The notes beneath the pieces were generated by a model. The model searched no databases and had not been told where the DNA came from. It was given only the letters and a program-made list of their open reading frames with translations. Made by a program: the position numbers and the translations under genes. This document shows, piece by piece, positions 34,760-43,606 of a DNA stretch of 51,619 bases (its first letter is position 1; each line of letters begins with the position of its first letter). The DNA lies in NCBI GenBank assembly GCA_944326525.1, contig CALVEG010000013.1:1-51619 (forward strand). Direction: 5' to 3'. Origin of the DNA: Candidatus Gastranaerophilales bacterium (GTDB lineage: Bacteria > Cyanobacteriota > Vampirovibrionia > Gastranaerophilales > Gastranaerophilaceae).

Positions 34760-37546
34760 TTATTTTATTCTTTTTAAAGACGAAATAAAGTTGAAATGTT
34801 CTACATCACCGTCAACAGTTGTCAAAAATACTTGGCAGTCTTTATCATCAGCGCTTATTGCCGGAAGCTGTGATAATTCAGCAGCATAATAGTGGCTGTC
34901 GTTTCTGCTGCTTAGAGGAACTCTGTTTGCAAGACTGTTAAGAGATATATTACGTAAAAAGCCTGAAAATCCTTTATCTTTATTGCTTAATTTTGTATAA
35001 ATCCTTAAAGTAGCATCTTTTGTTTCAAGATCATATCTTCCAACGATAAAAGCACTTAATTGTTCAGCTTTAGACTTAATCATTATTTTTTCAACAATAT
35101 TATTTTTAAGTTTAAGCTCACCTGAAATTTTATCGAAATTACCTTCAGGTACATTTATCAAATCCATAAATGTTGTAGGACTAATCATAGCAAGCGGATT
35201 TCTGAAAAGAGCTGCAAACTTTAATACATATTCAACCAAACCGATTTTTTGTATAGTACCGTTATTTACTGCAAATTTAATTTCTCCGTTAAGTTTAAGG
35301 CTGTCATCTGTATTTAAAGAAATTAAACCGCTGGCTTTTCCTGAAATTTCTCTTGGAAGAGCAAGTAAAGAAGTCGCCATTATATCGCTGTTTACATCTT
35401 TAATTCCTAAAATAATTGAATATAAATGATTTTTTAAATCGCATTCAATTTTAGCAGATGAAATGCCCTCAGCTATATCAAAGCGGTTTGAAACAACTTT
35501 AAGCATGTTATTTTCATCAAGAGTCATATTTGCTGCGATATTAGAGAAGTTTATCTCTTTATAAGAACCTTCAACAACGTGGAGTATACATCTTTTAATT
35601 ATTAGCATTCCTGGATTGAAGGCTTCTTGTGTAACATCTCCGTTTTCATCTTCTATATCTGCTTCTGTTGCGGTTGCAAAGGCTTCTTTATTAACTTCGG
35701 TTGATACAGTTTGATTATTAAATGATTTTAATATGCGTTCAATATCAAGCTTATCAATTTTTAAATTGATATTATTAACCACAATCGGGAACACTAAAGC
35801 ATTTCTGAAATCCCCAGTGAAATCATATCCTGCACGTCGGTAGCGTCCGTTTGCTGTGATTTTTACAGATTCTCCTGTTGTTTCAAGAACAGCATGTTTT
35901 ACAGATAATCTTTGAGCCGGAATTCTAATTCCATCAAGCTCCATATTTCCCTCAATTTTTGGTACTTTACCGGTGTTTATGTAATGGAGATTACCTGCAA
36001 TTGTGCCTTTCCTAAAGACTTTCTGCTGAGCAAAAAGATTTAAAAACTCACTAGGCAAGGGTTTTGGAATATTAAATCCAAAATCTTTTATAATCCCTGC
36101 CATTGTAACATTACCTTTAAGGGTAAGTATCGGTTTGATTTTAGAACCTTTTTGAATTGTTTCAGCAATATAATATTCAATTGTTTCAATATTAATGTTG
36201 TCCCCTTTGAAATGCATAATTGCACGTGCGGCACGGTCGTAGCCTGTTGGGCTGAATGACATTCCGTCTACCAGAATATCATCGCCTTTCGGAAGCTTAA
36301 ACAGCACTGTCAAATCCATTTTTTCGCCAAGGGCATCAAAAATAATTCTTGTTCCGCCGCCTTTACCAACTATAGAAAATGGGAAATTAACAACTTTAGA
36401 TAGGTAATTTTCTGCAAATTCGTTAGTTGCAATTGTATCTATTGTGAAGTTAGTTTTTGCGGTTTTGAAATAATCGTATATTCCGCCGTAAATTTTAAGA
36501 GTATTGGCTTTATTTTTACCGTAATAACCTTTTATGTCTGAAAAAATTATGTCTTTGTTATCGATATTAGCAACACCGGATTCAAGTTTTATAGGAAGAT
36601 TGTTGACCGGGGTAAGAGAGCACCCAAAGTTGTTTAAGGTCACTTTACCTTTAATTTTTTTATTATAGAGGATAACATTGGAGTCAAAACTTCCGTTTAA
36701 ATCTTTAAACCCAGCAAGAAGTGTACTTCCGTTACTTATAATCAAATTGGATTCGATAATATCAATAACGTCTTTTATATTAAAGTTCTTTGTTGATAGT
36801 TTCAAAAAATGGTTCTTTTTATTGTCTGCGTAAGCATTTACACTTACGTGCGATTTGTTGATGAAAAATCCAAAATCTTTTATATGAAGTGCATGATCTT
36901 CAATAAAAATTCTATCTCGATCAGCGCTTGCAATGGTTATTCTTTTGTTGTTTTTCAAAAACTCTGTAAAGACTTTAAAATGGATGTAATTTTTTACATC
37001 TTGATTATTTATTTCAAAATCTTTTCCTCTCAAACGGATGAAAGTGTTATCATCGGGCTTGTATGTAAATAAGCTTTCTTTGACAAACATTTTAGCGTTA
37101 AAAAGATCTATATCCCAATCAAATTCTTGTTTTGTTTCTGTTTTTTCCTTTTGCTGCGGAACAAGAGTCATTGCTTTATTTGCATCAACAAAAATATAAT
37201 CTGCGCCAAGTTCATTTATAATTATGTGTTTGTTAAAAATATCTTCAAAAGATAGTTTAATCCCGAAATTTTCAAGATTAACGATTTCAGCGCCGTCTTT
37301 TGTAATCAAAATTTTACCGACATTAAATCCGAGATATGGATTTAAAGCCGTTTTAAGCTCAGGCTTTTCAATCACAAGGTCAAGTCCGGCATGTTTTTTT
37401 AAAGTTTTTGAAACGAAGCTTGTTGTTTTTGGATTAGCGACAACAGACGGGAGAACTTTAACGTAAGTAAACGCAGAAAGTCCGCCAATGACAACTCCTG
37501 CTCCCAAAACTATTGATAATATTTTAACCGCTTTACCAACTTTCAT
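34760..37546 (-). CDS. AsmA-like inter-membrane protein
   Basis: This 928-residue protein has one N-terminal membrane helix (VKILSIVLGAGVVIGGLSAF) followed by a long periplasmic beta-rich region, the layout of AsmA/TamB/YhdP bridge proteins that form hydrophobic grooves for lipid movement between membranes. AsmA-type features include ALNPYLGFNVGKILIT near the start and the C-terminal block KLNGEIKFAVNNGTIQKIGL and LSAFIVGRYDLETKDATLRI. ATG 37546 is used because AGGTGA lies 8 nt upstream. TATAAT at 37564-37569 (minus strand) is a likely -10 box, overlapping the divergent promoter of the WG-repeat gene. Confidence 0.7.
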   Translation of the reverse strand: MKVGKAVKILSIVLGAGVVIGGLSAFTYVKVLPSVVANPKTTSFVSKTLKKHAGLDLVIEKPELKTALNPYLGFNVGKILITKDGAEIVNLENFGIKLSFEDIFNKHIIINELGADYIFVDANKAMTLVPQQKEKTETKQEFDWDIDLFNAKMFVKESLFTYKPDDNTFIRLRGKDFEINNQDVKNYIHFKVFTEFLKNNKRITIASADRDRIFIEDHALHIKDFGFFINKSHVSVNAYADNKKNHFLKLSTKNFNIKDVIDIIESNLIISNGSTLLAGFKDLNGSFDSNVILYNKKIKGKVTLNNFGCSLTPVNNLPIKLESGVANIDNKDIIFSDIKGYYGKNKANTLKIYGGIYDYFKTAKTNFTIDTIATNEFAENYLSKVVNFPFSIVGKGGGTRIIFDALGEKMDLTVLFKLPKGDDILVDGMSFSPTGYDRAARAIMHFKGDNINIETIEYYIAETIQKGSKIKPILTLKGNVTMAGIIKDFGFNIPKPLPSEFLNLFAQQKVFRKGTIAGNLHYINTGKVPKIEGNMELDGIRIPAQRLSVKHAVLETTGESVKITANGRYRRAGYDFTGDFRNALVFPIVVNNINLKIDKLDIERILKSFNNQTVSTEVNKEAFATATEADIEDENGDVTQEAFNPGMLIIKRCILHVVEGSYKEINFSNIAANMTLDENNMLKVVSNRFDIAEGISSAKIECDLKNHLYSIILGIKDVNSDIMATSLLALPREISGKASGLISLNTDDSLKLNGEIKFAVNNGTIQKIGLVEYVLKFAALFRNPLAMISPTTFMDLINVPEGNFDKISGELKLKNNIVEKIMIKSKAEQLSAFIVGRYDLETKDATLRIYTKLSNKDKGFSGFLRNISLNSLANRVPLSSRNDSHYYAAELSQLPAISADDKDCQVFLTTVDGDVEHFNFISSLKRIK

Positions 37547-37563
37547 AATCTTCACCTGGCAAA

Positions 37564-37594
37564 ATTATAGCATGAAAAAATTTTATGCTAGAAT
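37564..37594. promoter_or_regulatory. Divergent promoter pair with shared inverted repeat
   Basis: The minus-strand -10 TATAAT (37564-37569) and plus-strand extended -10 TGCTAGAAT (-10 at 37589-37594) face away from each other. Arms TAGCAT (37568-37573) and ATGCTA (37585-37590) overlap both boxes, so one protein bound there would block both the AsmA-like and the WG-repeat genes. The plus box is 6 nt before ATG 37601. Confidence 0.5.
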
Positions 37595-37600
37595 AAAATT

Positions 37601-38506
37601 ATGAAAAAAGGTTTGTTATTAATTTTGATATGTTTATTAATTCAAGGCGGAGCGTACGCTTTGGAGGGTTATGCTGCAAAGACTTCAATGGCAGATGTTG
37701 AAGTTTACAGTGATGATGGAAAATTTGGGCTTAGAACAAAAACCGAAGAAATAATTACAAATGCTGAATACCAAAAACTAATCAGATTAGGTGAAACTTC
37801 TTGGATTGTCCAAAGGAAGAACAAATTCGGAATTATGGACTGTGACGGGAATTTTATTATAAAGCCTCAATACAGGCATGCAGAAAGACTCTTGGGTAAG
37901 TTCGTAAAACTCGGTAATGATAATGATTACGGGGTATATGATGAAAACGGTGATGTCGTTGTTTCGCCCGAATATTCAAAAATTAACCTTTTATTTGGCG
38001 GAATGTTTTTAACATATAAAAATTATAAGTATGGAGTTGTAGATTTTCAGGGAAATAAGCTTGTTGACAACATCTGTGATGATATTTATATGCCGCAACC
38101 CAATATCATGCGTGTCGAATATCAAGGCAAGTGGTATGAAATTGAACAAGTTTCGGCTGATACCCTAACGCTTCCTGCGGATATAAAAAATATTAAAACA
38201 AATTCTAATTTTAAAATCACGGAACTTATAACAAATCCGGTTCCGGCAGCTGGATATTCTGCAGTTACGGCGACAGATTATTTTTTGAAATTGTTTTCAT
38301 CAATTTCTCCGGCTTACGAAGATACGATTGATGAGCTTATGCTTTCAAAAGGTGCGGATACTGTTAATATTTTTATGAGAGCAAGCTGGATTCCGAAATT
38401 CCCGTTTACCTACGCAAAAAATTATTACCGAAATGTCAGAACTCCGAATAACGGCCCTCTTTCCGATGTTAAAAAAGAGCTTATGCAGCAGATTAACGAA
38501 AATTAA
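37601..38506 (+). CDS. Exported WG-repeat protein
   Basis: This 301-residue protein starts MKKGLLLILICLLIQGGAYA, a Sec signal peptide. Residues about 40-170 hold WG (KWG)-type repeats: GKFGLRTKTEEIITNAEYQK, NKFGIMDCDGNFIIKPQYRH, NDYGVYDENGDVVVSPEYSK and YKYGVVDFQGNKLVDN, each a beta-hairpin unit of G-(V/I/L)-x-D-x-x-G-x-x-(I/V)-x-P-x-Y. The C-terminal 120 residues are not recognised. It probably acts in the periplasm or at the surface as a binding protein. No ribosome site; leaderless initiation is likely from the extended -10 box 6 nt upstream. Confidence 0.75.
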   Translation: MKKGLLLILICLLIQGGAYALEGYAAKTSMADVEVYSDDGKFGLRTKTEEIITNAEYQKLIRLGETSWIVQRKNKFGIMDCDGNFIIKPQYRHAERLLGKFVKLGNDNDYGVYDENGDVVVSPEYSKINLLFGGMFLTYKNYKYGVVDFQGNKLVDNICDDIYMPQPNIMRVEYQGKWYEIEQVSADTLTLPADIKNIKTNSNFKITELITNPVPAAGYSAVTATDYFLKLFSSISPAYEDTIDELMLSKGADTVNIFMRASWIPKFPFTYAKNYYRNVRTPNNGPLSDVKKELMQQINEN

Positions 38507-38581
38507 TTTTTATAACAAAATTTCTTTTTATGGTATTATATCTGTGTAGGATAATTTTGTTTTCTGTAAAGGAGTAATATT

Positions 38582-40495
38582 TTGAGAATTTCACCAATTT
38601 CGCGTGCTGTTGCATTTGGCAGCCGTCCGTTAAACATTGAGGAACAGAAGGAATACGAAAGTATTTTAAAACAGGGTAAGGAGATTATAGGTTTAACAGG
38701 GCATGACATATTTATAATGCCGTCACAAAGTCTTCCGCAAGCACCGGACAAAAACACAGGTATCGGTCATTTGACCTCTAAAACCGAACAGGAATACATT
38801 AAATATATGCACACAATGCTCGGTTTTAATGTTTTGGAGGATTTACCCTCAGGGCAGATTGAACCTTACCCGAACGACTTTTATTGCAATTACAGAAGCA
38901 CCTCAATTGCTCTCGGAGATCATCAAATAAATCCGTTCTTACTGACAACTCCGGAATATTCAAACCTTTTAACCGAAGATGAAGCAGCCGGAATTGTCAA
39001 ATCTAACACTAGAAATAACAACGAACGATTTGCAAATTTCCAAAACATAATGGGCGAAGACGGCGGAATGGATAAAGCGTTAAAAAAAGCTTACGAAAGA
39101 TTTGAACAGCTTGAAGATTCAACACCCTTAAAGCAGGCTTACAAAAAATTTAAAGAACAAAATAGTGAATGGATAGATTTTCTATATAAAGATAAAGGTG
39201 AATTTTTTAAGTTTAAACAATTTTTGGCAGAAAGTCATCTGAAAAAATCAAGAGAATTTTTAAATTCAATTGGAGTAAAATACTGTGGGGACTGTCTTAT
39301 CGGCGCAACAGACGATGAAGTAAAAGCTAAAATGTTAGCGTTTGACCTGGATAATTCATTAGGTTGGGTGCTTCCGATACCGAAATTTAAAGATATAGAA
39401 AATGAAAATACGGATGCACACAGATATTTAAAATACAAAGTGCAAAATATGGCGCGTCGATATGATATGATAAGATTTGATGTAGGCTGGGCATACATAC
39501 AGCCTAGATTAATCAATAATAATGATAATTCAAAAATCGAAAAACCTTATTTCGGTGATAAGATTTTGTCACTTATAGAAGATTGGGTTAAGGAAGTAAA
39601 AGGCGATGATTATGATCCTAAAAACCTAATATGGGAATTTGAAGCCGGTCCTGGAGATTTTGACTGGGAAAAAGATGGAAAAGTTATAGACCCGATTAAC
39701 AAAAGAGTAAAAATTCTGAGCACAATGTATATGTCTGATAATTGGGGGTCAAATAAAGCTTATGCAAAACGTGGATTTGATCCTGAATATTCAGTAGTAG
39801 GTGTCGGAAATCACGATCACCAGCCGCTTGCCGAAATTGCAAATGATATTCCATATCCAATTAAAGATGCAAACGGAAATGTAAGTTATACAAATCCCAA
39901 AGCCGATTCTGTTGAACCTTTGGCAAAATTATTTAATTTAGATAAAGATTTTGTGAATGTTCCGCAAGAGTACGCCAAGGCAAAAGCAGCAGAAGCAATG
40001 ACCGGCAAAAACACAATGGCATTTTTCATGGACACATTCGGCTATAAAGTAAGGTTTGACAAGCATAGTTTTAATTGTGAAGATACTCCGAATGAAAATT
40101 ACGCACATAAAGTTCTTTATGATTTCAAAAAGCAGTATCATGAAGCCGTAGAAAGCGGTTATGGTGCAAATAAAATGGATTCACTTGAAAAAATCTTTAA
40201 AATAAGAGGTTTAGATAAAAAGCATCCTGTTTTATACGCTTCAATAGTCAAATATAGAGATTTCTTATATGAGCAAGAGCCGTCAGTGGAAATTGTTTCA
40301 TTAGAAGAGCTTATAGAAAATAAGGACGAAGCATCCTTAAAACCAAAGATTAAGAACCGATATCTTCTGCCGATAATAGCCGCAGGGGCTGTAATACTCG
40401 GTGCTGGTGCTTATTATTATACAAAATCTCATGAAAAATCAGCTTCTTCAACAGTGTCTAATTCACAAAGACCAAGTCTTGTAAAAACAGCTTGA
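38582..40495 (+). CDS. Divergent GH77-like glucanotransferase with C-terminal membrane tail
   Basis: TTG 38582 follows AAGGAG by 8 nt. The 637-residue protein starts MRISPISRAVAFGSRPLNIE (lineage FG motif, no signal peptide). GH77 landmarks survive in altered form: RFDVGWAY in place of R-I-D-H-x-x-G, LIWEFEAGPG in place of x-E-D-L-G, and VGNHDHQPL in place of x-T-H-D-N-x-P, keeping the D/E/D catalytic residues. NKNTGIGHLTSK matches the GFGSINS region of the MalQ at 47434. A hydrophobic helix (LLPIIAAGAVILGAGAYYYT) near the C-terminus suggests a tail anchor, absent from ordinary MalQ. It may modify glycogen-like glucans at the membrane. Confidence 0.65.
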   Translation: MRISPISRAVAFGSRPLNIEEQKEYESILKQGKEIIGLTGHDIFIMPSQSLPQAPDKNTGIGHLTSKTEQEYIKYMHTMLGFNVLEDLPSGQIEPYPNDFYCNYRSTSIALGDHQINPFLLTTPEYSNLLTEDEAAGIVKSNTRNNNERFANFQNIMGEDGGMDKALKKAYERFEQLEDSTPLKQAYKKFKEQNSEWIDFLYKDKGEFFKFKQFLAESHLKKSREFLNSIGVKYCGDCLIGATDDEVKAKMLAFDLDNSLGWVLPIPKFKDIENENTDAHRYLKYKVQNMARRYDMIRFDVGWAYIQPRLINNNDNSKIEKPYFGDKILSLIEDWVKEVKGDDYDPKNLIWEFEAGPGDFDWEKDGKVIDPINKRVKILSTMYMSDNWGSNKAYAKRGFDPEYSVVGVGNHDHQPLAEIANDIPYPIKDANGNVSYTNPKADSVEPLAKLFNLDKDFVNVPQEYAKAKAAEAMTGKNTMAFFMDTFGYKVRFDKHSFNCEDTPNENYAHKVLYDFKKQYHEAVESGYGANKMDSLEKIFKIRGLDKKHPVLYASIVKYRDFLYEQEPSVEIVSLEELIENKDEASLKPKIKNRYLLPIIAAGAVILGAGAYYYTKSHEKSASSTVSNSQRPSLVKTA

Positions 40496-40556
40496 GAAAA
40501 TTTTAAAGAAAATCTTTTTGTGATATCATAAAGCATAAAGCGGGGGAGTGAAATTT

Positions 40557-41321
40557 ATGAAAAAATTTTTATTTGCAGCATTGTTACTGGCACTTACAGG
40601 TGGAAGTGTTTATGCTTATGAAGTAGATCAAGCGGTGTTAAATACTGTGAAAAATCTTCAAATTATAGACTACAACCCTGCAACAAAAATTTGGTCAAGA
40701 AACCTTGGTTTGGGCCATGAAGTTTTTAAAAAGCACATTTCAATCGGTTCCGGAAGTTATACGGAATTTACATGCGGGGATAAAACATTTGAACTTAACT
40801 CGACATACGAATTTTTATATTATGGTCGTTTATATTCTTATAGTGCTCACCTGCTTAAGTTCTTTGAATTACTTTATGACGGGGAAACAATTAACACAAG
40901 AGAGCTTTCAAAAGAGGAAGTTCAACAGCTGTTCCCTGATGTTAAAATCTTGTTGGTGTCAGAATTTAAAGATAACGAAATAGAAGTTACTTTGCCTATA
41001 TTTAGACGTCGTGCATTTATGATATTAAATGATACTGATAGAGATTTTTACAAGTATCAATTTGAATTCTACAATCCTGAAAACAAACTTTTTAACAACA
41101 TATTTGAGCTTCGCATGCCAAGGATAATGGTTCTTTCGCACTTTAGAAGCAATAATGAATTATTTCCAAAGCTTAGAGTAATTGTAAAACCCGTAATAAA
41201 GGATTTAGAAGCAGAAAAAGAAATTCACGGCAATTATCTTGAAACAACACCTGAAGTTCAAGAAAATACACCTAAAGCCTTGCCGATGGATGATCCTGGG
41301 ATTGATGATAACGATTTTTAA
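40557..41321 (+). CDS. Exported hypothetical protein, 254 residues
   Basis: GGGGGAG lies 8 nt before ATG 40557. The start MKKFLFAALLLALTGGSVYA is a signal peptide. The mature protein is alpha/beta, with VLSHFRSNNELFPKLRVIVK near the end and an acidic Pro-rich tail ending DDPGIDDNDF. No domain is recognised. It follows the GH77-like gene by 61 bp in the same direction without an intervening terminator, so it may be cotranscribed. Confidence 0.6.
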   Translation: MKKFLFAALLLALTGGSVYAYEVDQAVLNTVKNLQIIDYNPATKIWSRNLGLGHEVFKKHISIGSGSYTEFTCGDKTFELNSTYEFLYYGRLYSYSAHLLKFFELLYDGETINTRELSKEEVQQLFPDVKILLVSEFKDNEIEVTLPIFRRRAFMILNDTDRDFYKYQFEFYNPENKLFNNIFELRMPRIMVLSHFRSNNELFPKLRVIVKPVIKDLEAEKEIHGNYLETTPEVQENTPKALPMDDPGIDDNDF

Positions 41322-41363
41322 GCATAAAAATCGTGAGAAAAAGATTTGAAATGGAAAAACTGT

Positions 41364-41828
41364 TTAAGAACCGGATTTCTTATTTAGTTCAATCAATTCT
41401 TCAATAATTTGAGTGGCGTAACCTATAAAATTTTCACAAGGCCGGATTTCGTAATATTCAGGAGTTCTCTTTGTGGGGATTGGAGAATCTTGTTTTTCCT
41501 CAAGTCCAAGTAATTCACGACAAATTATAGTGTCATATTTTTCTTTAAATTTTTCGGCAAGATCTTGAATTCTTTTATAATGTTGTCCTTTAATTTCGTC
41601 ATTATTTGGCGAAGTATATCCATATAGAATACCTGCAATCATAAACATAGCGCTTACAGCCCCGCAGACTTCCCTGAGTCTGCCCATACCACCGCCAAAT
41701 GAAGAAGAAAGTTTAAGAGCATCTTCAAATTTCATGCCAGTTTCCTCGCAAAAAGCGCAAAAAACAGACTGAGCGCAGTTATATCCGCTTCTAAATAATT
41801 CTCTTGCTCTTTTTTCCTTATTACTCAT
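41364..41828 (-). CDS. C_GCAxxG_C_C family protein, probable redox protein
   Basis: The 154-residue protein has the family pattern: GYNCAQSVFCAF near the start, SFGGGMGRLREVCGAVSAMF with the G-C-A/C-G-A core, then ICRELLG and a final RPCENFIGYA Cys. Members are small cytoplasmic proteins with conserved Cys thought to bind metal or take part in electron transfer in anaerobes. TAAAAT lies exactly 6 nt (TTTCTT) before ATG 41828 on the minus strand and no Shine-Dalgarno is present, so initiation is probably leaderless. Confidence 0.85.
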   Translation of the reverse strand: MSNKEKRARELFRSGYNCAQSVFCAFCEETGMKFEDALKLSSSFGGGMGRLREVCGAVSAMFMIAGILYGYTSPNNDEIKGQHYKRIQDLAEKFKEKYDTIICRELLGLEEKQDSPIPTKRTPEYYEIRPCENFIGYATQIIEELIELNKKSGS

Positions 41829-41834
41829 AAGAAA

Positions 41835-41840
41835 ATTTTA
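41835..41840 (-). promoter_or_regulatory. -10 box 6 nt before ATG 41828
   Basis: TAAAAT on the minus strand followed by TTTCTT and ATG. Same geometry as at 3846, 21457, 31926, 37601 and 42057. Confidence 0.45.
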
Positions 41841-42044
41841 CAACAAAAAGAAATGAAAAGAGCCCTTAAACAGAGCTCGTTGGAATTAAGAATAGCTGGA
41901 AGTATGAAAAAGATTTAATTATATTAAACTTTCATGGTAATGGAATTACAATTAGCCACTTGTGTAATATTTCAATGAAAAAAATAATTTGAGTTATTCT
42001 TAAAGTTTTATTTTTTTAATATTTACCAAAACAAATTCTTGGAT

Positions 42045-42050
42045 TATAAT
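42045..42050 (+). promoter_or_regulatory. -10 box TATAAT 6 nt before ATG 42057
   Basis: TATAAT followed by AACGAT and ATG. No Shine-Dalgarno sequence. An earlier in-frame TTG at 42039 overlaps the box and is rejected as start. Confidence 0.55.
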
Positions 42051-42056
42051 AACGAT

Positions 42057-42767
42057 ATGGAAAGAGAACTTGTAAAACTTCAAAATTTGCCAATAGATAC
42101 TTTTACATTTGCTCAGGCGCTTGAATATGCTCAAAAAGGGCAGGTAATTACAATAAATCCAGAGATGATTTTTTATGCTTCAAAGCATCCTGATTTTGCA
42201 GATATTATAAAAGAAGCAGAACTTGTAATTCCTGATGGAATTGGTGTCCAGATAGGATTAAAAATCCTAGGTCATAATGTAAGAAGAATAGCCGGAATAG
42301 AATTCGGAAGAAGAATTTTGGAGAAATACTCAGCCGAAAATAAAACCTGTGCGTTAATAGGTGCAAAACCTGAAGTTATAGAAAAAGCGGTTGAAAATTT
42401 AAAAAAAGAGATTCCAAATATTAATATAGTATATTGGCATGACGGATATTTTAAAGATGACGATGAAATATTAAACAGCATAGAGGCGCTTAAGCCTGAT
42501 GTGGTTTTAACGGCACTTGGTTCACCAAAACAAGAAGAATTTAATTACAAAGCAAAAAAACTTCTTTCAAATACCTTGTTTATTGGTGTTGGTGGAAGTT
42601 TTGATGTTTGGGCAGGGGTTGTCAAAAGAGCACCGAAAATTTATCAAAAGTTAGGGCTTGAGTGGCTTTACAGAACAGTGAAAGAACCGAAACGATTTAA
42701 AAGAATATTTCCTACACTGCCGCTGTTTGTTATAAAGGTTTTGAAAGAAAGAATAATAGGAGTATAA
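42057..42767 (+). CDS. WecG/TagA/CpsF family glycosyltransferase (GT26)
   Basis: This 236-residue protein has the full GT26 pattern: VITINPEMIFYASKHPDFAD, ELVIPDGIGVQIGLKILG, ALIGAKPEVIEKA, VLTALGSPKQEEF and FIGVGGSFDVWAG...RAPKIYQKLGLEWLYR. The family transfers N-acetylmannosamine(-uronate) to lipid-linked GlcNAc during teichoic-acid linkage-unit or surface polysaccharide synthesis at the inner face of the membrane. Length is normal. The transketolase N-half gene starts 3 bp after its stop, with the ribosome site GGAGT inside its last codons, so the two are cotranscribed and perhaps translationally coupled. Confidence 0.9.
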   Translation: MERELVKLQNLPIDTFTFAQALEYAQKGQVITINPEMIFYASKHPDFADIIKEAELVIPDGIGVQIGLKILGHNVRRIAGIEFGRRILEKYSAENKTCALIGAKPEVIEKAVENLKKEIPNINIVYWHDGYFKDDDEILNSIEALKPDVVLTALGSPKQEEFNYKAKKLLSNTLFIGVGGSFDVWAGVVKRAPKIYQKLGLEWLYRTVKEPKRFKRIFPTLPLFVIKVLKERIIGV

Positions 42768-42770
42768 AAT

Positions 42771-43595
42771 ATGCTTACTGATGCAGAAATAAAAGAAATT
42801 AAAGATCTCTGTAAAGAAACCAGACAAAATATTGTGAAGATGGTTTATAATGCGGCATCCGGTCATATAGGAGGCTCGTTATCCGCAGTTGAACTGTTAA
42901 CAGTTCTTTTTCATAAATGTATGAAAAATGTTCCACAGTGGCATAGATCAGAAGATTTTGATAAAAGGGACAGATTTGTTTTGTCTAAAGGACATGTATC
43001 ACCTGCATATTATTCAGTTCTTTCACAGTTAGGTTATTTTGGAAAAGAAGAGCTGCTGACATTCAGAAAGTTCGGAAGTCGTCTTCAAGGGCATCCGACA
43101 CCTTTGTGTCCGGGAGTCGAAGTTGCGACGGGTTCACTTGGTCAGGGACTTTCTATTGCTTGCGGAATTTCACTTGCGCTTAAGCTTAATAAAAACAATG
43201 CAAATGTTTTTGTACTTATGGGAGATGGAGAGCTTCAGGAGGGAAGTGTTTGGGAAGGTTTTATGAATGCTTCGCATCGCAAATTAGACAATCTGGTTGC
43301 AATAATTGACAGAAACAGACTTCAAATTGACGGTGAAACTGAAAAAATTAAATCATTAGATCCGTTAGATGAAAAAATTAAAGCTTTTGGCTGGAATGTA
43401 ATAGAAATTGACGGTCACGATATACAGGCTATTTATGATGCGATTGAAACAGCAAAGAAAAACACTTCTCCGACAGCAATAATAGCAAATACAATTAAGG
43501 GCAGAGGTGTAAGCTTTATGGAAAACAATGCTGGCTGGCATGGAAAAGCTCCTAAAAAAGAAGAGTATGAAAAAGCAATGCAAGAACTTGCCTGA
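42771..43595 (+). CDS. Transketolase, N-terminal (TPP-binding) subunit
   Basis: This 274-residue protein is the N-half of split transketolase: AASGHIGGSLSAVELLTVLF, RDRFVLSKGHVSPAYYSVLS, GSLGQGLSIACGISLAL and the TPP/Mg motif GDGELQEGSVWEGFMNAS ending in IIDRNRLQ. Split transketolases normally have the C-terminal pyrimidine-binding subunit directly downstream; here a YhcH-like gene follows by 11 bp and no C-subunit is in the window. The enzyme may pair with a distant subunit. Placement after the GT26 gene suggests sugar supply for surface polysaccharide, but this is inference. Confidence 0.85.
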   Translation: MLTDAEIKEIKDLCKETRQNIVKMVYNAASGHIGGSLSAVELLTVLFHKCMKNVPQWHRSEDFDKRDRFVLSKGHVSPAYYSVLSQLGYFGKEELLTFRKFGSRLQGHPTPLCPGVEVATGSLGQGLSIACGISLALKLNKNNANVFVLMGDGELQEGSVWEGFMNASHRKLDNLVAIIDRNRLQIDGETEKIKSLDPLDEKIKAFGWNVIEIDGHDIQAIYDAIETAKKNTSPTAIIANTIKGRGVSFMENNAGWHGKAPKKEEYEKAMQELA

Positions 43596-43606
43596 AAAGA
43601 GGAACC

